From contig CAMAQW010000030.1 in the NCBI GenBank assembly GCA_945860335.1, positions 1 to 12,749 on the forward strand: a DNA stretch of 12,749 nt, given 5' to 3'. Below the pieces are notes generated by a model. That model worked only from the letters and a program-made list of their open reading frames with translations. It ran no database searches and had not been told where the DNA came from. Source of the DNA: Sediminibacterium ginsengisoli (GTDB lineage Bacteria; Bacteroidota; Bacteroidia; Chitinophagales; Chitinophagaceae). A program made the translations under genes and the position numbers. Shown one piece after another: positions 1 to 6,982 of this stretch (positions are counted from its first letter, which is position 1; every line of letters starts with the position of its first letter).

Positions 1-203
1 GGAACCCAAGGAAGGGCCACAGATGTCAATCCAATTTGAAGTGATTTTAACAAGCTCATAAAATCCCATACCGCAAAAACATGGGTTTCAGAAAATCGCT
101 GTAATCCTTGTAAGTCTTGGATTTGACTATATACCGGGTGCGCGAGTAAAGTATTTCTTACTGGCTCAATGCTAGATTTTAGTTTTTCTACGTGGGCGTT
201 CAT
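1..203 (-). CDS. DUF3050 family protein (5' part only)
   Basis: The first 67 codons of a minus-strand gene are visible; the rest lies beyond the left edge. It starts at the ATG at 203, reading MNAHVEKLKSSIEPVRNTLL. I recognise the DUF3050 family from the pattern LLAHPVY (His22) followed by ETHVFAVWDFMSLLKSL (His41, Trp46) and a following ALPWV. Members of this family are cytosolic, about 250 residues long, and predicted to have a heme-oxygenase-like helical fold; their reaction is not known to me. There is no signal peptide. The gene lies 130 bases beyond the end of a serine hydrolase gene on the same strand. That gap holds a possible promoter, so it may be transcribed separately. Family assignment rests on remembered motif similarity only. 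Confidence 0.85.
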   Translation of the reverse strand, partial: MNAHVEKLKSSIEPVRNTLLAHPVYSQIQDLQGLQRFSETHVFAVWDFMSLLKSLQIGLTSVALPWV

Positions 204-229
204 AATGATTGCGGCTTTTAAACTGCGCG

Positions 230-237
230 CAAAAGTA
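230..237 (-). promoter_or_regulatory. Possible Bacteroidota -7 box before the DUF3050 gene
   Basis: On the minus strand this reads TACTTTTG, a full match to the Bacteroidota -7 consensus TAnnTTTG. It ends 26 bases before the DUF3050 ATG, a sensible leader length. No TTTG -33 box is found at the usual distance of about 19 bases; the nearest resemblance is TTTA at a 15-base spacing. A short hairpin (ACAAC, 4-base loop, GTTGT) lies just upstream at 239-252 and could be an operator or nothing. AT-rich DNA gives such boxes by chance. Confidence 0.3.
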
Positions 238-333
238 AAACAACCATAGTTGTAAATAGTTTATTTAAGAGACTTTACACGTAAAATGACAATCTCATGA
301 TAGTGTTTGTCTAATCAGTTGGTTGTGTCGTCA

Positions 334-1602
334 CTATTTAATTAAACTCCCGTAAATGATATTTTCAATTTTACCTTGAAATCCAGTATGTGAATTTGGG
401 GTGTGTTGTGTCATAATTAAACAAATCAATTTTTCTTTAGGGTCGGCCCAATAAGTGGTACCATAATAACCGCCCCACGAAAAAGAACATTTGTTTCGAG
501 CATTTAAATTTGCTGCTTTTTCAGAAGTAATAGCAAAACCTAAACCAAAATCGTTGAGGCCTTCAAATTTAAAATCTAGTTGTGGACTCAGCATTAACTC
601 GGCTGTGCGGGGCGAAATAATTTGTTTGCCGTTGTATTTTCCGCCATTTAAAATCATTTGTAAAAAAATGGCATAATCATATGCAGTAGAAGACAAACCA
701 GCACCACCAGAAAAAAATGTTGTGCCTAGTAGTGGATATTTAGGATCAATATTTCTAAATGTAGGCCCCCATTCTATAATTTTCTTATTGCTGTCTTCGG
801 TGTAAACCGTTGGGAGTCTATTTGCTTTTGAAGCTGGAACATTAAAATAAGTATCCTTCATATCCATCGGCTCAAAAATATATTTATTGAAATACACTTC
901 GAGTGTCATGCCAGAAACAACTTCAACAATACAACCCAATAAATCAGAATTTAAACCATATGTGAATTTTTCGCCTGGCTGATGTACAAGTGGTAAAGTT
1001 CCAAGCGCTTTCATATGCTCTAATAAAGTACCATTAATTTTTCCTAGTCCTGATGGTATACCTGCTTTTGCATAAATAGCTTTCATTTTTTCGGAACCAA
1101 TTCCAGCATAATCAATGCCAGAAGAATGCGTTAATAAATCTCTGATGGTAATATTTCTTTTTGCTGGAACTGTTGTATAGCTTGTATCTGCGGCATTAAA
1201 ATCTTTTAGTACCGATTGCTTATAAAAGGTTGGAATAAAGTCGCCTACTGCTTGATCTAAATTAAGTTTGCCATTTTCAAATAACTGTAACACTGCCAAA
1301 CTAGTGATAGCCTTGGTCTGACTCATGATTCTAAAAATAGAATTTGGATCCATTGGTTTTTTTGAAGCCCTATCTGCAAAACCATGGCCTTTATAATATA
1401 CGACTTGGTTGTCTTTAACAATAATGGTTGAAGCACCTACCAACCAATTATTTTTAACATACTCATTGAGTAAGGTATCAATCTGTGCAAGCTTAACAGG
1501 ATCTAAATTTTTAGATCTTGTAACAAGGGGTGATAATACTTGCGCAAAGCTGGTACCAATAAATAGTACTAAGATGGTAATTACTGCAACAAATTTTTTC
1601 AT
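334..1602 (-). CDS. Secreted serine hydrolase, class C beta-lactamase fold
   Basis: A 422-residue exported hydrolase of the beta-lactamase/PBP4*/family VIII esterase superfamily. The substrate is unknown: an ester or a D-amino-acid peptide is more likely than an antibiotic. Residues 1-20 form a signal peptide (MKKFVAVITILVLFIGTSFA), probably cut before Gln21. The nucleophile motif SQTK is at 94-97, the second motif YGLN at 215-218 within TYGLNSDLLG, and the third catalytic motif SWGGYYG at 375-381. The sequence around YGLN and WGGYYGTTYWADP is closest to the family VIII esterase-like branch. The ATG at 1602 is chosen because it begins directly at the signal peptide. An in-frame ATG at 1641 would add 13 residues before it and overlap the upstream gene's end. 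It lies 28 bases after the NAD(P)-binding gene, so co-transcription with the arsenic cassette is possible. Confidence 0.88.
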   Translation of the reverse strand: MKKFVAVITILVLFIGTSFAQVLSPLVTRSKNLDPVKLAQIDTLLNEYVKNNWLVGASTIIVKDNQVVYYKGHGFADRASKKPMDPNSIFRIMSQTKAITSLAVLQLFENGKLNLDQAVGDFIPTFYKQSVLKDFNAADTSYTTVPAKRNITIRDLLTHSSGIDYAGIGSEKMKAIYAKAGIPSGLGKINGTLLEHMKALGTLPLVHQPGEKFTYGLNSDLLGCIVEVVSGMTLEVYFNKYIFEPMDMKDTYFNVPASKANRLPTVYTEDSNKKIIEWGPTFRNIDPKYPLLGTTFFSGGAGLSSTAYDYAIFLQMILNGGKYNGKQIISPRTAELMLSPQLDFKFEGLNDFGLGFAITSEKAANLNARNKCSFSWGGYYGTTYWADPKEKLICLIMTQHTPNSHTGFQGKIENIIYGSLIK

Positions 1603-1630
1603 GAGAGGAGGTATTTGAAATAGTAAGATA

Positions 1631-2284
1631 CTACAAATCAAATATTGAATCCAAAGAATAGATTTGAAATTTTTGTGCAGCCGGATTTAATAATACGGAA
1701 CGCATTTTTTGCGCGAGTACCTCAACCGGTAGTGGTCTTTGGCTTTCAAATAAACCGAGCTTATTAAAGAACTGAATAATGGCAATACCTAGTTTTTCCA
1801 TAGGCCTTATTTTATCTGGCTGCCTTAGCAAAAATCCAGGTCTAAAAATATGAATTTGCTTAAAGGGTAATTCCTTGGCAGCGTTATCGAGCTCCCCTTT
1901 AATACGGGGGTAAAATAGCCAAGAACTTGCGTTGGCGCCCATAGCAGATACTAATACATACTTTGCTACTCCATTAGCCGCAGCTGTAGCAGTTGTTTGG
2001 TATTGATAGGTATAATCAATTTTGTATTGTTCTTTTTGGCTTCCCGCTTGTTTAAGGGTAGTAGCCAGTGCCGAAAAGAGCACATCACCTTGTACTAAAT
2101 GCGCCCAAGCTTGCGGATTGTCAAAATCTACTATATGGCATGTTAATTTAGTATGCGTGAAATCTAATGGTCTTCTAGAAAACACAACCACGCTACTATA
2201 CCTGTTATCATCCATTAATTGCTGTACAAGTTCGGTACCTGTGGCACCTGTAGCTCCAATAACTAGTGCTGTAAGACCACTCAT
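1631..2284 (-). CDS. NAD(P)-binding Rossmann protein, TIP30/HTATIP2-like atypical SDR
   Basis: A 217-residue soluble protein of the atypical short-chain dehydrogenase type. The dinucleotide-binding glycine motif GATGATG is at 10-16, after the first beta strand TALVI. The expected active-site region is present: Ser113 in LVSAMGA and Tyr125-xxx-Lys129 in YPRIKGELD. A family-typical IFRPGFLL follows at 146-153. This pattern matches the TIP30/YraH-like NAD(P)H-binding proteins, whose substrates are mostly unknown. The start ATG shares 4 bases (ATGA) with the stop of the arsC-type gene, which suggests translational coupling and makes it the fourth gene of the arsenic run. Whether it takes part in arsenic metabolism cannot be told from sequence; a general redox role is equally possible. 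Confidence 0.82.
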   Translation of the reverse strand: MSGLTALVIGATGATGTELVQQLMDDNRYSSVVVFSRRPLDFTHTKLTCHIVDFDNPQAWAHLVQGDVLFSALATTLKQAGSQKEQYKIDYTYQYQTTATAAANGVAKYVLVSAMGANASSWLFYPRIKGELDNAAKELPFKQIHIFRPGFLLRQPDKIRPMEKLGIAIIQFFNKLGLFESQRPLPVEVLAQKMRSVLLNPAAQKFQIYSLDSIFDL

Positions 2285-2694
2285 ATGTTTTCTTTTACAA
2301 ATTGCAAGCAGTACTTTTTAATCATCTCGCGCACTTCTGCAAAAGATCTATTAATTTCTTCTTCGGTGCCAACTGCTTTTGCTGGATCCGGAAAATTATA
2401 ATGAAATTTTTGAGCATTGCTTGGATAATACGGACACACTTCTTTGGCGTGATCGCAAACTGTAATTACAAAATCAAAATCAATACCTGTATATTCTAAA
2501 ACATTATTAGAAGTGTGGTTTGAAATGTCAATGCCATCTTCTAGCATTGTTGCAATGGCTCTTGGATTTACACCATGTGTTTCTACGCCAGCACTATAAA
2601 CATTTGCTTTATCTGCTGCAAAGGTTTTCAAATACCCATGTGCTATTTGACTACGGCAACTATTGCCGGTACAGAGTACTAAAATATTTTTCAT
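2281..2694 (-). CDS. arsC: Arsenate reductase, thioredoxin-coupled LMW-phosphatase type
   Basis: A 137-residue cytosolic enzyme expected to reduce arsenate to arsenite. The N-terminal phosphatase P-loop is Cys8-TGNSC-Arg14 (CX5R), followed by Ser15. Two further cysteines, Cys80 and Cys87, lie in VITVCDHAKEVCPYYP. They sit where the pI258-type ArsC has its Cys82-Cys89 redox pair. Asp103 in FPDPAK matches the general acid. These two extra cysteines separate it from a plain low-molecular-weight tyrosine phosphatase. The pI258 type relies on thioredoxin to recycle its disulfide. The ATG at 2694 is chosen because the first beta strand begins at MKNILVLC; the open frame extends 13 codons further up, into the arsM end. 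It follows arsM by 11 bases and overlaps the next gene by 4, so it is part of an operon. Confidence 0.9.
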   Translation of the reverse strand: MKNILVLCTGNSCRSQIAHGYLKTFAADKANVYSAGVETHGVNPRAIATMLEDGIDISNHTSNNVLEYTGIDFDFVITVCDHAKEVCPYYPSNAQKFHYNFPDPAKAVGTEEEINRSFAEVREMIKKYCLQFVKENI

Positions 2695-2705
2695 CGATGT
2701 AATAA

Positions 2706-3554
2706 TTAACAACAGCCGCCACCTGGCACACAAGCTGTTTTATTTTCTAATGGTTTTTGTGCAAATACGGTAATACTCATAATACCCGTACTTCCCGATT
2801 TAAATGCAGCAATTTCTGTTGCTGATAAATAATTAACTAAAATATCATCAGGAATTATAATTGCTTTTTCTTTTTGAATGGTAACATTTTCAAAACCAGT
2901 AGCATGAATTAATTCCGTGTATACATTTTTTTGAATGGCACCAGATACGCAACCGGCATACATTTCAGCGTCTTTACGTAAACCTTCTGGTAAGGCACCT
3001 ACAAGCACTACATCACTAATACTAAAATGGCCACCCGGTTTTAATACCCGATACATTTCTGTAAATACGCCATGTTTGTTGGGCACTAAATTTAATACGC
3101 AGTTACTTACAATAACATCTGCTACATTAGAAGTAATGGGCATATTTTCAATATCCCCTTGTCTAAATTCTACATTGTTAAAACCTCGAGCCTCTGCATT
3201 GGCGCGTGCCTTATTAATCATGGCTGGTGTAAAATCAATTCCAATGACCTTGCCTGTTTCACCCGTTTCATGTCTAGCAATAAAACAATCGTTACCAGCG
3301 CCACTTCCTAGATCAATAACAAGGTCACCTTTTTTAATGCGCGCAAATTGTGTAGGAAGCCCACAACCAAGACCCAAATCCGCGTCTGCTGCATAACCAT
3401 CAAGTGTGGTATAATCTTCAGACATAATATTATATACTTCGGTAGAACAGCCGCCAGCACCGCAACAAGAAGACATATTTGTTTCTTTGTCTTGTAGTGC
3501 TATTTCACTGTATTTATTTTTTACAATTTCTTTAAGTTGTTCGTCTGTTTGCAT
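2706..3554 (-). CDS. arsM: Arsenite S-adenosylmethionine methyltransferase
   Basis: A 282-residue class I methyltransferase that transfers methyl groups from SAM to trivalent arsenic, giving methylated and sometimes volatile products. SAM motif I is DLGSGAGND at 81-89, with the acidic motif II at GIDFTP (105-110). The arsenic-binding cysteines typical of ArsM are present: Cys30/Cys31 in SSCCGAGGC, Cys64 in LGLGCGLPT, Cys152 in VSNCVLNLVPNK and Cys202 in YAGCVSG. The C-terminus is an extra thiol tail, CVPGGGCC (275-282). The ATG at 3554 is preferred because it leaves 16 bases after the arsR stop and starts at a family-like MQTDEQLKEIV; an upstream in-frame ATG at 3596 would overlap arsR. Regulation by ArsR through the inverted repeat before arsR is likely. 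Confidence 0.93.
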   Translation of the reverse strand: MQTDEQLKEIVKNKYSEIALQDKETNMSSCCGAGGCSTEVYNIMSEDYTTLDGYAADADLGLGCGLPTQFARIKKGDLVIDLGSGAGNDCFIARHETGETGKVIGIDFTPAMINKARANAEARGFNNVEFRQGDIENMPITSNVADVIVSNCVLNLVPNKHGVFTEMYRVLKPGGHFSISDVVLVGALPEGLRKDAEMYAGCVSGAIQKNVYTELIHATGFENVTIQKEKAIIIPDDILVNYLSATEIAAFKSGSTGIMSITVFAQKPLENKTACVPGGGCC

Positions 3555-3570
3555 TTTTATATTTTTTAGT

Positions 3571-3903
3571 TTAACAACAAGTTGTTGGAGACTCAATAGA
3601 TACTGCTAATACTTTATTTAAAATTTGGTTTGCTGTTTGTAATACTTCTGTATCAACACAATAACATATAGAAGCGCCGTCAATATTTCCTTTAATGAGA
3701 CCAGCTTGTTTTAATTCTTTTAAATGTTGTGATACTGTAGATTGTGCGATTGGAAGTTCGTCCACAATATCACCACAGATACAAGACTGCTTTTGAATTA
3801 ATAATTGCAAGATGGCAACTCGAGCAGGATGTGATAAAGCTTTTGCAAATTTTGCTATTTGCATCTCAGCTTCTGAATAATTGATGATTTTACTGGCTCC
3901 CAT
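3571..3903 (-). CDS. arsR: ArsR/SmtB-family arsenic-responsive repressor
   Basis: A 110-residue winged-helix dimeric repressor that should leave its operator when it binds As(III). The N-terminal FAKALSHPARVAIL (19-32) is the family hallmark, the recognition helix is AQSTVSQHLKELKQAGLI (53-70), and the wing follows at about 71-85. Cys41-Ile-Cys43 in SCICGDIVDEL aligns with the CxC of the E. coli ArsR ELCVCDL site. The protein has two more thiol pairs, Cys80/Cys82 in the wing and Cys109-Cys110 at the extreme C-terminus. It leads the arsR-arsM-arsC run, with 16 bases to arsM. A near-perfect inverted repeat touches its start codon and is the likely self-regulatory operator. Arsenic is the most likely inducer given arsM and arsC; antimonite would probably also bind. 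Confidence 0.92.
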   Translation of the reverse strand: MGASKIINYSEAEMQIAKFAKALSHPARVAILQLLIQKQSCICGDIVDELPIAQSTVSQHLKELKQAGLIKGNIDGASICYCVDTEVLQTANQILNKVLAVSIESPTTCC

Positions 3904-3928
3904 ATTAATCGCAATATTACGATTAATA
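3903..3928. promoter_or_regulatory. Probable ArsR operator (26-bp inverted repeat)
   Basis: Nine-base arms TATTAATCG (3903-3911) and CGATTAATA (3920-3928) are perfect inverted copies. The 8-base centre CAATATTA is itself almost symmetric, so 24 of 26 bases are paired. The outermost left base is part of the arsR start codon. Inverted repeats of this size at the start of an arsR gene are typical binding sites for the encoded repressor. The ATCG-CAATATTA-CGAT core resembles other ArsR-family sites in general form. Binding here would block initiation of arsR-arsM-arsC and could also stop read-through from the upstream membrane-protein gene. Confidence 0.7.
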
Positions 3929-3942
3929 GTTGAAATGCTAAA
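3912..3942 (-). promoter_or_regulatory. Possible arsR promoter overlapping the operator
   Basis: On the minus strand TTTA (3942-3939) is followed after exactly 19 bases by TAATATTG (3919-3912). The Bacteroidota consensus is TTTG, about 19 bases, TAnnTTTG, so each box has one mismatch. The second box lies inside the inverted repeat, as expected for a repressible promoter. It would place the transcript start only a few bases before the arsR ATG, giving a nearly leaderless mRNA. This is plausible but unproven. Confidence 0.3.
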
Positions 3943-3950
3943 CTTGTCTT

Positions 3951-4295
3951 TTATTTATTTGATTTCCAAGCAGTTATGTATAACGCACTTAACAGAAGTA
4001 GTGGTCCCGCTATCAAAACATGTGCGGACCAGTGCATCCTAGCCCAACCTGTAATAATATACATGAGTCCTAACACTAAATAAATAATAGCGCCAATGAG
4101 GGGCCTGTTATATGCAACAAAAACAATTAATAATATAACTGCAGTGGGAAGTAAATGCAGGAGTATATCATAAAATGTTTGGGCAATATTTTGCTCATGA
4201 TTAAAAACATCTGCGGCAAAAATAAGAAGCGCAACTGCATATAAAACACCTAAACTCGTTGCAGCAAGATGCCATTTATTTTTTTTCGAAAACAC
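3951..4295 (-). CDS. Small four-helix membrane protein (DUF7670-like)
   Basis: A 114-residue, strongly hydrophobic protein with four likely membrane helices at about 9-28, 43-62, 65-84 and 89-109. Short polar loops lie between them, with a basic N-terminus (FSKKNKWH) and C-terminus (WKSNK). The pattern of HLLPTAVILLIVFVAYNRPLIG then GLMYIITGWARMHWSAHVLIAGP resembles a small conserved Bacteroidota membrane family that I associate, without certainty, with DUF7670. Its function is unknown. It begins with GTG only 5 bases after the M20 peptidase stop; no earlier ATG fits. It is therefore probably translated from the peptidase message. It is followed by 47 bases before arsR and may not belong to the ars regulon. 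Confidence 0.75.
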   Translation of the reverse strand: MFSKKNKWHLAATSLGVLYAVALLIFAADVFNHEQNIAQTFYDILLHLLPTAVILLIVFVAYNRPLIGAIIYLVLGLMYIITGWARMHWSAHVLIAGPLLLLSALYITAWKSNK

Positions 4296-4300
4296 GTAAC

Positions 4301-5740
4301 TTATTTTAAAAATTCTTTGTAAAAATAAATCATACGCTGTAAGTCTTTGATACCTATACGTTCATCGATACCATGAAAACCTTTTACATCTTGTACTGCC
4401 GAAAAATTTAAAACTGCTTCACTATTGTTTCTAAAATATCGGGAGTCTGTAGCGCCTATCATTAAAAATGGTGAAACAATAACATTAGGCACTGATGCGT
4501 AAATAATATTTTCAATTTTTTTAAATGGTTCACTTTCAAAAGAACTTACTGCCGAAGGTTCCATAATAGAAATCGTTTGCTTTTTAATGACAACACGATC
4601 ATCATTAACTACTTTAGTAACATAAGCTAAAACCTCATCGCTCGTTTGACCTGGCAAAATGCGACTGTTTATAGTGGCTTTTGCAACCGAAGGAATAACG
4701 TTATCCTTAATACCCGCTTTAACAATAGTAGGTACAAGTGTTGTGTGAACCATAGCACTGGACTCTTTTACTTTTTCAAACTGCCCCATTACCAACGGTT
4801 TAAACAACCATAAGTTACTTAATACCAGTTTAGACATAAAGCTTTCGGCCGGCCTTGTCCGCTTTATTAATTCTTGAACCGTAGGCGTAATAGTACCTGG
4901 CATTTGCTTCGCGCGAATGTTTACAAGTGCTTTGTTTAAAACATCTATTGCTGTTTCTGGACTTGGCATAGAAGAATGTCCACCAGGTATTTCTACCATC
5001 AAATCAAGGTTTACATAGCCCTTTTCATTGGTACCTATAACAGCCACAGGCTTATTTAATCTTTTAAAATGTTGCTGATCAATTTGACCACCTTCATCAA
5101 GTACAAGTGCTGGCTTAATATTGTTGTTTGCAAACCAAGCAGAATATATTTTAGCGCCTCGTTTACCAGACACTTCTTCGTCGTGGCCAAAGCATAAGTA
5201 GATATTTCTGTTAGGAGTAAAATTTTGTGCAAGTAACTGCTCCACAGATTCCATAATAGCAATGACAGCAACTTTATCATCTACAGCCCCACGTCCCCAA
5301 ATCGTATCATTTTTGATAGCGCCACTAAATGACGGCACAGACCACTTACTTTCTGAGGCAGCTTCTACCGGTACCACATCGGTATGACCCATTAACACAT
5401 ATGGTGCTAAGGTTGTGTCTTTGCCTACCCATTTATATACATAACTAAATTCATTAAATACTTGTCTGGTAAGCTTTGAATGCACGAGGGGATAGCTCGT
5501 TTCTAAAAATTTGCGGAATTTTAAAAACTCAGTGGTATCAATGGGGAGTGTATCCCCAAAAGATACAGTTTTAATTTGAATGGCCTGACTCAAATGAATC
5601 GCAGAAGAGTCTTTGTTTGCAGGTATCTCAACTGTTTTATGCGAAATAATAGCCGAATTTAATGTTATCGTATTATAAAGTAATACACCAAATAAAACCA
5701 CTAACACTACAGCGAATAACTTAAATATTTTTTTGAACAT
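4301..5740 (-). CDS. M20-family metallopeptidase, carboxypeptidase S / PM20D1-like
   Basis: A 479-residue dinuclear zinc hydrolase of peptidase family M20. Expected metal and catalytic residues are all visible: His119 and Asp121 in MGHTDVVPV, bridging Asp154 in WGRGAVDDK, Glu188-Glu189 in FGHDEEVSG, Asp215 in LDEGG and His456 near the end in GFHGIDERIG. The dimerisation domain carries His255 in PGGHSSMPS. Residues 5-24 form one hydrophobic segment after a basic start, so the enzyme is probably anchored to the inner membrane facing the periplasm. Overall order and length fit yeast carboxypeptidase S and PM20D1, which cleave C-terminal residues or N-acyl amino acids. The exact substrate is unknown. 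It is the first gene of the minus-strand run and diverges from a serine hydrolase gene across 85 bases. Confidence 0.9.
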   Translation of the reverse strand: MFKKIFKLFAVVLVVLFGVLLYNTITLNSAIISHKTVEIPANKDSSAIHLSQAIQIKTVSFGDTLPIDTTEFLKFRKFLETSYPLVHSKLTRQVFNEFSYVYKWVGKDTTLAPYVLMGHTDVVPVEAASESKWSVPSFSGAIKNDTIWGRGAVDDKVAVIAIMESVEQLLAQNFTPNRNIYLCFGHDEEVSGKRGAKIYSAWFANNNIKPALVLDEGGQIDQQHFKRLNKPVAVIGTNEKGYVNLDLMVEIPGGHSSMPSPETAIDVLNKALVNIRAKQMPGTITPTVQELIKRTRPAESFMSKLVLSNLWLFKPLVMGQFEKVKESSAMVHTTLVPTIVKAGIKDNVIPSVAKATINSRILPGQTSDEVLAYVTKVVNDDRVVIKKQTISIMEPSAVSSFESEPFKKIENIIYASVPNVIVSPFLMIGATDSRYFRNNSEAVLNFSAVQDVKGFHGIDERIGIKDLQRMIYFYKEFLK

Positions 5741-5825
5741 ACAACTGCGATTTATTTATGTACTAAGTTAAATTTATTATCTAGTAATTCTCAACTATTA
5801 AATATATTTATTCAAAATTACAACC
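5741..5825. promoter_or_regulatory. Divergent AT-rich promoter region
   Basis: This 85-base gap separates the divergent starts of the M20 peptidase (minus) and a serine hydrolase (plus), so promoters for both must lie in or near it. The only full match to TAnnTTTG is TAATTTTG on the minus strand at 5820-5813. It would give the peptidase a leader of about 66 bases, but no TTTG is seen at the -33 distance. On the plus strand TAAATTTA (5769-5776) is a one-mismatch -7 candidate. No clear operator palindrome was seen. Confidence 0.4.
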
Positions 5826-6977
5826 ATGAGAAATTTAATTCAGTGGGTTTTAAAGGGTATTGTTATAGCTGTGGTATTTATACCAATTACAAGTATGGCG
5901 CAAGAAAATAAAGCAGCTGCAGCCATTGAACAAATAATGAAAGAAAATCCTGTGATGGGGATGTCGGTAGCTGTTATAAAAAACAATAAAATGATTTACG
6001 CTCAATCATTTGGTTTAAAAGACGCTGAAACAAAAACACCACTGAGTAATGAAAACATTTTTAGAATCGCTTCAATCTCAAAATCTTTTTCTGCAACAGC
6101 TATTATGCAATTAGTAGAAGATAAAAAAATATCATTGGATCAAGATGTTAGTGAACTTATAGGATTTAAAATGCGTAATCCTAAATTTCCTGAAACAGTT
6201 ATTACTTTAAGACTCATGCTATCGCACCTTTCATCAATTAATGATAGCCAAGGTTATTTTTCACTCGATTCAATTAACCCTACGAAATCAGAGAACTGGT
6301 ATAAATGCTACAATAATTACGAGCCAGGAAAAAAATATGAATATTGTAACCTTAATTTTAATATGATTGGAACAATCATTGAAAAAGTAAGTGGCGAAAG
6401 ATTTGACAACTACATTCAAAATCATATTTTAAAACCATTACAATTATATGGGGGCTACTATGTGAACGAATTAGACAAGTCTAAATTTGCAACAATATAT
6501 GAATACCAACCAGATGCTGCCAAATTTGTAGTATCACCAAATGCATATGCACCAAGAACTACAGAAGTAGCTGCTTATCAAATGGGGTATAGTACGCCTA
6601 TTTTTTCACCGACTGGTGGGATGAAAATATCTGCCAAAGATTTAGCTACTTACATGATGATGCATGCCAATTATGGAAAATACAATGGGGTTCGAATTAT
6701 TTCAAAAAAGAGTTCGAAACTGATGCAAACAGCTGTTTCAGATATAGAGCCTTATGGTTTTGCATTAGAAACTCCAGGATCCATAATTGATGGTCAAAAA
6801 ATGATAGGTCATACAGGTTCTGCGTACGGGCTTTTTAGTGCTATGTTTTTTAATCCGCAAGAAAAATATGGAATTGTTGTGATTAGCAACGGATGTCATC
6901 CTGGTGAAACAAGTGGATACAATAATGTTATTAGAAAAGCTGTGAATACTTTGTATGAAAATTTAATAGCTAATTAA
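5826..6977 (+). CDS. Secreted serine hydrolase, class C beta-lactamase / D-Ala carboxypeptidase-like
   Basis: A 383-residue exported member of the beta-lactamase class C superfamily. Residues 1-25 make a signal peptide (hydrophobic core IVIAVVFIPITSMA), cut before Gln26. The catalytic motifs are all canonical: SISK at 83-86, Tyr173-Cys-Asn175 in YEYCNLNFNMIG, and His329-Thr-Gly331 in IGHTGSAYG. Within the superfamily the YxN and HTG motifs are nearer to the AmpC/D-Ala-D-Ala carboxypeptidase branch than the hydrolase at 334-1602, which has YGLN and WGG, so the two are not recent duplicates. A peptidoglycan or D-peptide substrate is possible; resistance to beta-lactams should not be assumed. 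A methyltransferase gene follows after 5 bases. Confidence 0.9.
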   Translation: MRNLIQWVLKGIVIAVVFIPITSMAQENKAAAAIEQIMKENPVMGMSVAVIKNNKMIYAQSFGLKDAETKTPLSNENIFRIASISKSFSATAIMQLVEDKKISLDQDVSELIGFKMRNPKFPETVITLRLMLSHLSSINDSQGYFSLDSINPTKSENWYKCYNNYEPGKKYEYCNLNFNMIGTIIEKVSGERFDNYIQNHILKPLQLYGGYYVNELDKSKFATIYEYQPDAAKFVVSPNAYAPRTTEVAAYQMGYSTPIFSPTGGMKISAKDLATYMMMHANYGKYNGVRIISKKSSKLMQTAVSDIEPYGFALETPGSIIDGQKMIGHTGSAYGLFSAMFFNPQEKYGIVVISNGCHPGETSGYNNVIRKAVNTLYENLIAN

Positions 6978-6982
6978 AGAAC

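Noticed and set aside
239..252. Hairpin as terminator of the serine hydrolase gene
   Set aside because: The stem has only 5 bp, the loop is 4 bases, and it sits over 80 bases past the stop, next to a possible promoter.
334..1602. Calling the two class C-fold proteins antibiotic-resistance beta-lactamases
   Set aside because: The fold is shared by esterases and D-peptidases. The gene at 334-1602 has the YGLN and WGG motifs of esterase-like relatives, and neither protein shows features that single out a beta-lactamase.
1603..1641. Longer N-terminus for the serine hydrolase
   Set aside because: The extra 13 residues would precede a normal signal peptide and overlap the upstream gene's end.
2281..2694. 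Protein tyrosine phosphatase instead of arsenate reductase
   Set aside because: The extra Cys80 and Cys87 redox pair and the arsR-arsM context favour ArsC.
2695..2733. Longer N-terminus for ArsC
   Set aside because: The extension reads MCARWRLLLIITS, overlaps the arsM end and lies before the conserved first strand.
2935..3396. Plus-strand open frame of 153 codons opposite arsM
   Set aside because: It lies fully antisense to a strongly supported gene; its sequence has no recognisable motif and looks like the shadow of that gene.
3555..3596. Longer N-terminus for ArsM
   Set aside because: It would overlap the arsR end and adds residues not expected in the family.
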